Source of the DNA: Tateyamaria sp.
Lineage (GTDB): Bacteria > Pseudomonadota > Alphaproteobacteria > Rhodobacterales > Rhodobacteraceae
Assembly: GCA_018668195.1 (NCBI GenBank)
Contig: JABITU010000020.1
Coordinates: 1 to 6,236 of the forward strand
Direction of reading: 5' to 3'
Length of the DNA stretch: 6,236 nt
Made by a program: the position numbers and the translations under genes. The notes beneath the pieces were generated by a model. That model saw only the letters and a list, made by a program, of their open reading frames with translations, was not told where the DNA came from and ran no database searches. Each line of letters begins with the position of its first letter. Position 1 is the first letter of the stretch. This document shows, piece after piece, positions 1 to 6,215 of the stretch.

Positions 1-1269
1 AAAGGCGAAATCTATCAACGTTTGCGCTTTAATTTCGATCGAAAAGCCTGCCCTTGCAGGAGGCATATATGCGGCGTTCTTGATCTCACAGGGTGACACG
101 AAGTGTTCATGCAGGTGGTCGACATATTCGATGACGCGGCCATCTTTTTTGCCGGAAATAACAATATAGTCGATCATTGAAAGGTGCTGTACGTATTCAC
201 ACAAGCCTACGCCCCCTGCATGTGGCCAAACTGGCAGATCGAACTTGGCGGCGAGCAACAGCACAGCTAGTACTTCGTTCAACCCACCCATGCGACAGGC
301 GTCGATCTGGACAATATCGATGGCACCGCTTGCGATGAGCTGCTTGAAAATTATCCGATTTTGACACATTTCACCTGTCGCGACTTTGATCGGTGCGACG
401 GCTTTGCGTATAGCGGCATGGCCCAAAATGTCATCAGGGCTTGTTGGCTCTTCAATAAAGAAAGGGTTGGTAAACGCGAGATCACTCACCCATGAGATAG
501 CCTCGTCTACCTCCCAAACCTGATTGGCATCAATCATCATTTTTATATCATCACCGAGGGCTTCGCGTGCAATCGTGAGCCGCCGGATATCGTCTGCGCG
601 ATCGCGGCCGACCTTCATCTTAACGTGGGTAAAACCTGCTTCTCGGGCTTCAATACAAAGGCGACGCAACTTATCGTCGGGATACCCCAACCAACCAGCG
701 GATGTTGTATAACAGGGGTAGCCATTTTGTTTTAGGTCCGCGATGCGGTTTTCTTTTCCGTCTTGTGCGCGGCGTAGAATATCTATCGCCTCGTCGGGTG
801 TGAGCTGATCGGTCAGGTATCTAAAATCGACAATGCCCACGATTTGCTCGGGCGTCATTTCTGCGACCAGTTGCCAAACCGGTTTATCATCGGCCCGCGC
901 CCACAGATCCCACAAGGCATTGACGACAGCACCCGTTGCGAGGTGCATGGCGCCCTTGTCGGGGCCAATCCAGCGTAGCTGACTGTCTCCAGTTAAGCGC
1001 CGCCAAACCCCAGCTGGATCTTGCTTTAAGTCCTGAAGCGTAAGACCAACGATGAGGTGCTTCATGGCCGCAATGGCAGCACAGCAGATTTCATTCCCTC
1101 GTCCAATCGTAAATGTAAGACCGTGGCCCGACAATCCATCTGTATCTGTCTCTAGAATCACATAGGCGGCAGAGTAGTCGGGATCTGGGTTCATTGCGTC
1201 TGATCCGTCAAGCGATTGCGATGTCGGAAAGCGCAGATCAAGGGTCTGCAGCCCGGTGATTGTGGTCAT
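1..1269 (-). CDS. fucD: L-fuconate dehydratase (enolase superfamily), 3' end cut by window edge
   Basis: Dehydrates L-fuconate to 2-keto-3-deoxy-L-fuconate, step three of non-phosphorylative fucose breakdown, in the cytoplasm with Mg2+. The visible 423 residues follow the Xanthomonas campestris FucD pattern from the N-terminus (RFPTS..SLDGSDAMNPDPDYSAAYV) to the end. Enolase-superfamily residues are all present: KMK at 217-219 (catalytic Lys219), metal ligands Asp247 (IDAN), Glu273 (IEEPTSPDD) and Glu300 (TGE), and the Asp323 (QIDA) / His350 (PHAGG) acid-base dyad. Each is offset by one from the numbering I recall for the Xanthomonas enzyme. The family is about 440 residues long, so roughly 15-20 residues plus the stop lie before base 1. 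The ATG at 1269 sits 12 bases after the hydrolase stop, with a weak GGAA at 1276-1279. It is the last gene of the visible operon. Related acid-sugar dehydratases are a remote alternative. Confidence 0.95.
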   Translation of the reverse strand, partial: MTTITGLQTLDLRFPTSQSLDGSDAMNPDPDYSAAYVILETDTDGLSGHGLTFTIGRGNEICCAAIAAMKHLIVGLTLQDLKQDPAGVWRRLTGDSQLRWIGPDKGAMHLATGAVVNALWDLWARADDKPVWQLVAEMTPEQIVGIVDFRYLTDQLTPDEAIDILRRAQDGKENRIADLKQNGYPCYTTSAGWLGYPDDKLRRLCIEAREAGFTHVKMKVGRDRADDIRRLTIAREALGDDIKMMIDANQVWEVDEAISWVSDLAFTNPFFIEEPTSPDDILGHAAIRKAVAPIKVATGEMCQNRIIFKQLIASGAIDIVQIDACRMGGLNEVLAVLLLAAKFDLPVWPHAGGVGLCEYVQHLSMIDYIVISGKKDGRVIEYVDHLHEHFVSPCEIKNAAYMPPARAGFSIEIKAQTLIDFAF

Positions 1270-1281
1270 GATATGTTCCAA

Positions 1282-2124
1282 TCAGTCTTGTGATATGGTT
1301 TGTTGCTGGCGGCCAAGGCCTTCGACTTCCAAGGCCACCTTGTCACCTGAAACCAGGTAGCGTGGAGGGGACATACCCATGCCAACACCGGGTGGGGTTC
1401 CGGTGGAAATGATGTCACCCGGCTGTAACGACATAAAGCGACTGAGGTAGGACACCAGAAAGGCCACACCATAGACCATTGTTCTGGTCGATCCGTCCTG
1501 CACCGTCTTGCCGTTGACTGTCAGCCACATAGACAAATCTTGCGGGTCCCGCACTTCGTCTTTTGTCACAAGCCATGGACCAATCGGGCCGAATGTGTCC
1601 GCCGATTTACCCTTGGTCCATTGGCCTTCATGTTCGATTTGAAATGCGCGTTCCGACACATCATGCACGGTGCAATAGCCCGCCACATATTCTAGTGCAT
1701 CAGCCTCGGTGACGTATTTCGCTTCGCGGCCAATTACGACCCCGAGTTCGACTTCCCAGTCTGTCTTGGTTGAACCGCGAGGGATCCGAACGTTGTCATT
1801 GGGGCCACAGATGGCCGATGTTGCTTTCATAAAAATGATCGGTTCGGGCGGGACAGTCGCGCCAGTTTCAGCTGCGTGGTCGGAATAGTTCAGTCCAATG
1901 CAAATGAACTTGCCTGTACCGGTCACCGGTGGTCCTATGCGCGGATTGCCGGACACCTCTGGCAACAGGCTTGTGCCCTTCTTACCAAGCTCTGCAAGGT
2001 TCAACGGATCGAGTGTCGCACCACTGAGATCTGGAACCACTCCGCTCAGATCGCGCAGCGTTCCACTAGCATCAATCAGACCAGGCTTTTCGAATCCAGG
2101 CGCACCAAAACGTATAAACTTCAT
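1282..2124 (-). CDS. 2,4-diketo-3-deoxy-L-fuconate hydrolase (FAH family)
   Basis: Predicted to hydrolyse 2,4-diketo-3-deoxy-L-fuconate to pyruvate and L-lactate, the last step of the pathway. The 280-residue protein has the fumarylacetoacetate hydrolase fold. A short N-terminal domain (1-70) precedes the catalytic core, which opens with CIGLNYSDHAAE (75-86; lid His83 and Glu86). Metal ligands are Glu124 and Glu126 in DWEVELGVVIG and Asp155 in HDVSER. KGKSADTFGPIGPW (171-184) and the family signature STGTPPGVG (240-248) follow. The start was chosen at MKFIRFG (2124) because an excellent GGAAGGA ribosome site lies six bases upstream and family members begin with this strand; an upstream in-frame ATG at 2217 would add 31 unrelated residues read from the preceding gene. 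Family members act on many diketo or acylpyruvate acids; the specific substrate is inferred from the dehydratase and dehydrogenase on either side. Confidence 0.9.
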   Translation of the reverse strand: MKFIRFGAPGFEKPGLIDASGTLRDLSGVVPDLSGATLDPLNLAELGKKGTSLLPEVSGNPRIGPPVTGTGKFICIGLNYSDHAAETGATVPPEPIIFMKATSAICGPNDNVRIPRGSTKTDWEVELGVVIGREAKYVTEADALEYVAGYCTVHDVSERAFQIEHEGQWTKGKSADTFGPIGPWLVTKDEVRDPQDLSMWLTVNGKTVQDGSTRTMVYGVAFLVSYLSRFMSLQPGDIISTGTPPGVGMGMSPPRYLVSGDKVALEVEGLGRQQQTISQD

Positions 2125-2130
2125 AGTATT

Positions 2131-2137
2131 TCCTTCC
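2131..2137 (-). promoter_or_regulatory. Strong ribosome binding site of the FAH-family hydrolase gene
   Basis: The minus strand reads GGAAGGA, six bases before the ATG at 2124, inside the 19-base gap after the short-chain dehydrogenase stop. This is one of only two strong Shine-Dalgarno sequences in the operon, and it decides the start of the hydrolase gene against the longer in-frame reading from 2217. Confidence 0.8.
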
Positions 2138-2143
2138 GTAAAT

Positions 2144-2875
2144 TTAGATCGTCCAGCCACCGTCGATGGCATAGGCCTGACCCGTGGTGTAAGATGCGCC
2201 GGAGAGATACACGACAAGGTCGGCGATTTCTTCGGGCGTTCCGATGCGCCCTATAGGTTGACGCGCAACAAATTCTGCATGGTTTTTCTCGTAATTGCCG
2301 TTGGCCCCAAGGCGCGCTTGTAAAGAGGGGCTTTCGACTGTGCCCGGACAAATCGCATTACATCGGATGCCACGGGTCACAAAATCCGACGCGATAGATT
2401 TTGTCAGTCCGATAACGGCCGCTTTTGAGATCGTATAGGCCGCACGGTTTGGCACGCCTTTGATACTAGAAGCCACCGAAGACATATTGATGATAGCGCC
2501 ATCGCCGCGTTCTAGCATGCCGGGCAAAATGGCCTGCACCATTCGGACCATAGAGCGCACATTCAGGTCGAGAGCGAAATCAAGATCCGCCTCTGGCATT
2601 TCCAGAACAGACCCCGAATGAACCACCCCCGCACAGTTGAAAAGAATGTCGCACGTGCCAATTGATTTGCAAATTTCTGCGACTTGCGAAGCATTCAACA
2701 CATCCAGTTTATGACATTCAATTCCATGTACGTTTGAAAGTTCTGAAAGGGTGTCTTCATTGATGTCCGTTGCGATCACACGCGCGCCGGATTCTGCCAA
2801 TTTGATTGCAGCGGCCCTGCCTATTCCTTGTCCCGCCGCTGTCACCAGAGCAGTCTTTGATGTTAGATTAGTCAT
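2144..2875 (-). CDS. 2-keto-3-deoxy-L-fuconate dehydrogenase (short-chain dehydrogenase/reductase)
   Basis: Predicted to oxidise the C4 hydroxyl of 2-keto-3-deoxy-L-fuconate with NAD+, giving 2,4-diketo-3-deoxy-L-fuconate. The 243 residues form a classical SDR: nucleotide loop TAAGQGIG (12-19), Asp37 ending strand two (favours NAD over NADP), NCAG (80-83), Asn105, and the catalytic set Ser133, Tyr147 and Lys151 (YTISK). PGT follows at 177-179, and the C-terminus is IDGGWTI. Ala where the classical TGxxxGIG motif has its first Gly resembles the DHRS6/3-hydroxybutyrate dehydrogenase branch, to which the characterised Xanthomonas enzyme is related. The ATG at 2875 overlaps the lactonase stop by 8 bases with no strong ribosome site, which suggests coupled translation. 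SDR substrates are hard to read from sequence; the assignment rests on subfamily plus neighbours. Confidence 0.88.
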   Translation of the reverse strand: MTNLTSKTALVTAAGQGIGRAAAIKLAESGARVIATDINEDTLSELSNVHGIECHKLDVLNASQVAEICKSIGTCDILFNCAGVVHSGSVLEMPEADLDFALDLNVRSMVRMVQAILPGMLERGDGAIINMSSVASSIKGVPNRAAYTISKAAVIGLTKSIASDFVTRGIRCNAICPGTVESPSLQARLGANGNYEKNHAEFVARQPIGRIGTPEEIADLVVYLSGASYTTGQAYAIDGGWTI

Positions 2876-3734
2876 TTTCTGTACTTTCTAGGTTGATCCG
2901 TGGAAACCAGGTGGCAGCGCAATCGCGCCAAAGCGCCGCTTGTTGCGATCGACTGAGACCTCGTGATTTGGCCCAAGACACGAGGCGCGCCTCCCAGATC
3001 CGTTCGGGCGCAGTCAATTGCGCTACCGGAAAATTACTGGCAGCCATCAGGCGGTCCGAACCAAACAGTTCAAGCGCAAAGTCCATTGTTTCAAACAGAA
3101 CTTCGTCGTGCGGCATTTCGGAAAACGGTTCGATCAAACCAGACATCTTGGTTGCGACGTTGGGGCGTCTGGCCAGATCTTGCAGCCCATTGCGCCATAT
3201 CGGATCTGTCACCGCCGCTTTGGAGGGAAGGCCGCAGTGGTCTACAACAATTTTACCGGGAATTCTGCTCGCCAGATCATTGGCAAACCCCAACTGGTCT
3301 GGAGGCGATAACAATTCTATCGTGACCTGATGTGTGGCCAGCAGGGCAAGGACCGCCTGCGGTCCAGCAGCAAGTAATTGCTTGGGCGCGGCCATTCTGT
3401 TGAGCATCAAACGCACCCCGCAAACACGTGGCTGAGCAATCAGACGCTTGGCGTGGTCTAAGCCATTGGTTGCAGTCGGATCGATCCACGCGACCACGCC
3501 AGCAATCGAAGCAAGCTGAGCTGAATGTTTGATCAACCAGTCTGAATGGGCATCATCTGGGGCGGATTGCACTGCAATCGCGCGGCTGAATGCGCTGCCT
3601 GTCAAATGTGTGCGCAACGCATCACGCGTCGCTTTGTCATTCAGTTCGGGGTGCGCATCACAGATTAAGATGTCGTCGTGACGTTGAGGATCCCAAAGAT
3701 GGACATGGGCATCTATCGCATTTTCCATCATCAT
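2868..3734 (-). CDS. L-fuconolactonase (amidohydrolase family, COG3618 type)
   Basis: Predicted to open L-fucono-lactone to L-fuconate, step two. The 288-residue protein is an amidohydrolase_2 TIM barrel: AHVHLWDP at 9-16 carries the HxH pair (His10, His12), GVR is at 106-108, VVDHCGLP (163-170) gives His166, TKMSGL is at 195-200, and SNFPV (233-237) stands at the end-of-strand-eight position. That site is Asn234 where GSDWPV-type members have the metal-linked Asp. The ATG at 3734 is preferred because it makes the ATGA overlap with the upstream stop (3731-3733); ATGs at 3731 and 3728 are equally in frame, so the true start may be two residues later. A further in-frame ATG at 3767 would add 11 residues read from the reductase gene and is unlikely. 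The function rests on family and on sitting between the sugar dehydrogenase and later pathway genes; a related sugar-lactone substrate is possible. Confidence 0.85.
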   Translation of the reverse strand: MMMENAIDAHVHLWDPQRHDDILICDAHPELNDKATRDALRTHLTGSAFSRAIAVQSAPDDAHSDWLIKHSAQLASIAGVVAWIDPTATNGLDHAKRLIAQPRVCGVRLMLNRMAAPKQLLAAGPQAVLALLATHQVTIELLSPPDQLGFANDLASRIPGKIVVDHCGLPSKAAVTDPIWRNGLQDLARRPNVATKMSGLIEPFSEMPHDEVLFETMDFALELFGSDRLMAASNFPVAQLTAPERIWEARLVSWAKSRGLSRSQQAALWRDCAATWFPRINLESTEND

Positions 3735-4630
3735 CGCGGCAAACCCAATGGCCCGACGTTTTCCCAAAACTCAGCCGGAATATCAGCTTTCATCACGGCC
3801 AGACTATTCTCTAGCTGACTGGCCGATGAAACACCCAGCAACAGGGTATCGACTGCTGGATGACGGGTCGGAAAGGCCAAAGCTGCGCTGATCAATGGCA
3901 CCGAGCTTGCCTTTGCCAGATCATGTAATTTGATCGCCGTTTCGCGTTCTGCCTTGGTCGCTGGGCGATAATCAAATGATGCCCCCTCAGCCGGTCGCTT
4001 GGCGAGCAGGCCCGAGTTCAACACGCCACCGGCCACAACAGCGGTGCCTTTGCGTTCACATAACGGCAACAGGTGATCTGCTGCACTTCGGTCAAGTAAG
4101 GTCCAGCGCCCGGCCACCAGAACGACATCCGCAGCGCCGGCATTGATGGCGGCAAGCAATCCAGCGTTGGAATTGCATCCGGCGCCGATCATGCCGATTT
4201 CGCCCCTGTTTTGCAGCTCTTTCAGAACTGGCAGCGCCTCGTTCAATGCAGCTTCGGATGCCATTTCGATGTCATGCAAGAAAACGCAATCCAGATGATC
4301 CCGGCCTAGGCGATCCTGTGACCGTCGAATGGACGCACGTGTGGTCGCTTCGGAAAAATCCCAGGTATCAGGGGTTCTGGTAACACTGGGTGCAGCAGCG
4401 CCGAGTTTGCGATATCGGCCAACTTTCGTGGACACAAAAACATCGTTTGAGGCCTGCGACTTTAGCGCTTCTCCAAGCCTAATTTCGGCCTGCCCGCCAC
4501 CGTAAAGCGCGGCGGTATCAAAATACCTGATCCCCTTGTCCATTGCGAACCCCAACACTCGATGGGCATCGGATGTGATTGCAAGCGCAAGTGCAGCGGT
4601 GCCTAGACCAAGTGTCGGTAGCTTTCCCAT
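3731..4630 (-). CDS. Aldo/keto reductase, probable L-fucose (D-threo-aldose) 1-dehydrogenase
   Basis: Predicted to oxidise L-fucose at C1 to L-fuconolactone using NAD(P)+, the entry step. The 299-residue protein is an aldo/keto reductase barrel with the full catalytic tetrad: Asp38 and Tyr43 (YFDTAALYGGG), Lys69 (STKVGR) and His119 (FLHDIE). The stretch around RYFDTA-LYG-G--E-RLG and STKVGR resembles D-threo-aldose 1-dehydrogenase/pyridoxal 4-dehydrogenase members, which accept L-fucose, D-arabinose and L-galactose. The protein begins almost directly at the first barrel strand (MGKLPTLGLGTAA) and lacks the usual LGRTGL-like N-terminal strands, so it is shorter than typical relatives of about 310-340 residues. 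The ATG at 4630 shares one base with the permease stop (TGATG); no strong ribosome site is visible, only a distant G run, so coupled translation is likely. Substrate is inferred from context. Confidence 0.85.
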   Translation of the reverse strand: MGKLPTLGLGTAALALAITSDAHRVLGFAMDKGIRYFDTAALYGGGQAEIRLGEALKSQASNDVFVSTKVGRYRKLGAAAPSVTRTPDTWDFSEATTRASIRRSQDRLGRDHLDCVFLHDIEMASEAALNEALPVLKELQNRGEIGMIGAGCNSNAGLLAAINAGAADVVLVAGRWTLLDRSAADHLLPLCERKGTAVVAGGVLNSGLLAKRPAEGASFDYRPATKAERETAIKLHDLAKASSVPLISAALAFPTRHPAVDTLLLGVSSASQLENSLAVMKADIPAEFWENVGPLGLPR

Positions 4631-5424
4631 CAGGAAACCAGCCCCCAGCGGCGCACCGTTACACGCTCAATAGGCACGAACAGCAACCTATCAAGGATCA
4701 ACCACAAAACACCGATCAGGATCATGCCCAACACGACAATTTCTGTCTGATACCACTGGACCGCTTCGAGGGTCATGTAACCAATTCCGTTGGTACCCGC
4801 GATCATTTCGGCGGCCACAAGGGCGCGCCAACCGTAGGCCATCGATGTACGTAACCCGACAAGGATCTGCACCAGTGCACCGGGGATAACGACTGTTTTG
4901 ATGACATCCCAGCGGCTTGCCCCGTGTGATTGTGCCGCGCGATATAGGACTGGCGGAATGGATTGTACGCCAATCACGGTCGAATAAATTGAGGAAAAGA
5001 AGATCGTATTCACGATTACAAAAAGGACCGATCCGCCTCCGACACCGAACCAGATAATGGCCAGCGGCACCCAGGCGATGCCCGCAATTGATTGGAAAAA
5101 GCTGAGAACAGGCGTCAGGGTCTCAGCGACAGCACGGTTTAGCGCGATCGCAAGCCCAAGTGGAATGGCGATCAGATTGCCCAAAATATAGCCTGTTGCA
5201 AGCCGCTGAAGACTTGCCCAGACCTCTGAAATTAGACTTCCACTAAGCAACATGTCTTGGAACGTGCTCCAAACTTTCGCCGGTGATGGCAGTTTATAGG
5301 CCGGAATATCGGAGAATAGCGGTGCCAAAGCCCATGCGGCCAAAACGACGATGAAAGGTAGAAGCCCAGTGACCAAAGCCGGATTGATACGTGGCTTTTG
5401 CGGCATCTGAATTGCGTGGTTCAT
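4630..5424 (-). CDS. ABC transporter inner-membrane permease B (SsuC/TauC-like, COG0600)
   Basis: Membrane subunit of a binding-protein-dependent ABC importer. The 264 residues show a short cytoplasmic N-terminus and hydrophobic segments near 18-36, 74-96, 104-127, 131-152, 194-212 and 226-247. The ATPase-contact EAA loop sits at about 161-184 (RAAQSHGASRWDVIKTVVIP), followed by a basic tail ending RRWGLVS. This layout and the PSPAKVW segment after the first helix are typical of NitT/TauT-family permeases, not of the usual sugar permease families. The start at 5424 is supported by AAGGGGG six bases upstream and a four-base ATGA overlap with permease A; an in-frame ATG at 5457 would add 11 residues read from permease A. 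The downstream stop overlaps the sugar dehydrogenase start. It probably pairs with permease A. Substrate is unknown from sequence; fucose or a related sugar is the contextual guess. Confidence 0.9.
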   Translation of the reverse strand: MNHAIQMPQKPRINPALVTGLLPFIVVLAAWALAPLFSDIPAYKLPSPAKVWSTFQDMLLSGSLISEVWASLQRLATGYILGNLIAIPLGLAIALNRAVAETLTPVLSFFQSIAGIAWVPLAIIWFGVGGGSVLFVIVNTIFFSSIYSTVIGVQSIPPVLYRAAQSHGASRWDVIKTVVIPGALVQILVGLRTSMAYGWRALVAAEMIAGTNGIGYMTLEAVQWYQTEIVVLGMILIGVLWLILDRLLFVPIERVTVRRWGLVS

Positions 5425-6215
5425 GTGTTGCCCCCTTGATTGCGGACAAGGCCCCAACGCACGATTGTCGCCTGTTCGACGGGGCGTAAAAGCAGCCGAT
5501 CAATGAGCAACCACATAACACCCATCATAATCATCCCAACGACCACCCGATCCGTCTGCCGCGTCGTTGAACCGTCAAAAATGAGGAACCCAATCCCCGA
5601 CCCTGCCGCAATCATCTCGGCAAAGATGAGCCCACGAAATGCAAACCCTGCGCCGACACGAAAGCCCGTGATGATGTTTGGCAGCGCGGAGGGAATGATC
5701 ACTGTCACAAGCACCTGCCAGCGCGTCGCACCCAACGTCTGCATTGCATTGATCAGCACAAGCTTTACGGTCTGGACGCCCGTCAGGGTGTTGTAGAGAA
5801 CTGGAAAGAAGACAACATAGGCAATCGCGATAACGATTGTATTAAAGCCGTAGCCGATCCAAATCACCAAGAGGGGGATCCACGCGACCTCAACGATTGC
5901 ATAGAAGAAATTGATGATTGGCCCCAAAAGGCGGGACCAGAAGCGCGACAGCCCGATCAACAGGCCGAACGTCAGGCCAAACCCTACTCCGGTAGCCACA
6001 CTGACCGAATACCGAACAGCGCTGTCGCTCAGGTATTCAAGAAGGATACCCTTTTGCATCAACTCGATGAATGCGGAGAAGACGTCTTTGGGAGCTGGGT
6101 AAAAGTATGCCGGTAAGGCGATGACCCAAACAGAAAACTGCCAAGCGACAAGGATGCTCACTACCCCAAGGGTGCCGCGCCACTGCGCAGTAGATACAAG
6201 CGGGCGTCCGCGCAT
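5421..6215 (-). CDS. ABC transporter inner-membrane permease A (SsuC/TauC-like, COG0600)
   Basis: Second membrane subunit of the same importer and a paralogue of permease B, with the same 264-residue length from the ATG used here. Hydrophobic segments lie near 15-35, 68-90, 98-121, 124-146, 188-211 and 224-244. The EAA loop is at about 156-179 (NAMQTLGATRWQVLVTVIIP). PAPKDVF after helix one and the tail IVRWGLV match permease B's PSPAKVW and VRRWGLV. The stop overlaps permease B by four bases. The start is uncertain: no ribosome site precedes the ATG at 6215, and the frame stays open through the remaining seven codons to the window edge, so the gene may begin further upstream. Two different permeases suggest a heterodimeric channel; ATPase and periplasmic binding protein genes would be expected just upstream, outside the window. 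Confidence 0.87.
   Translation of the reverse strand: MRGRPLVSTAQWRGTLGVVSILVAWQFSVWVIALPAYFYPAPKDVFSAFIELMQKGILLEYLSDSAVRYSVSVATGVGFGLTFGLLIGLSRFWSRLLGPIINFFYAIVEVAWIPLLVIWIGYGFNTIVIAIAYVVFFPVLYNTLTGVQTVKLVLINAMQTLGATRWQVLVTVIIPSALPNIITGFRVGAGFAFRGLIFAEMIAAGSGIGFLIFDGSTTRQTDRVVVGMIMMGVMWLLIDRLLLRPVEQATIVRWGLVRNQGGNT
5431..5437 (-). promoter_or_regulatory. Strong ribosome binding site of permease B
   Basis: The minus strand reads AAGGGGG, six bases before the ATG at 5424 and inside the last codons of permease A. It fixes the start of permease B at the ATGA overlap, not at the earlier in-frame ATG at 5457. Confidence 0.75.

Noticed and set aside
2125..2217. Longer N-terminus for the diketo acid hydrolase (start at 2217)
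   Set aside because: The extra 31 residues are read out of frame from the dehydrogenase gene and precede a strong ribosome site and the natural family start MKFIRFG.
1898..2323. Plus-strand open frame of 141 residues opposite the hydrolase and dehydrogenase genes
   Set aside because: It lies antisense to two well-supported genes, spans their junction, and its composition (rich in Arg, Ser, Pro) shows no domain. It is a shadow frame.
2893..3330. Plus-strand open frame of 145 residues opposite the lactonase, with overlapping smaller frames
   Set aside because: Several plus-strand frames are open here at once, a by-product of codon use in the real minus-strand gene; none has a recognisable motif or ribosome site.
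1..4630. L-rhamnose (diketo-hydrolase branch) pathway instead of L-fucose
   Set aside because: The rhamnose route shares similar enzyme families, but the dehydratase sequence follows the FucD-type fuconate dehydratase closely from N-terminus to the final visible residues, not L-rhamnonate dehydratase.
5425..5457. Longer N-terminus for permease B (start at 5457)
   Set aside because: The 11 added residues come from the permease A reading region; AAGGGGG at 5431-5437 correctly serves the ATG at 5424.
5440..5796. Plus-strand open frame of 118 residues opposite permease A
   Set aside because: Low-complexity Ile/Thr/Pro/Arg translation antisense to a clear membrane protein gene; no independent support.
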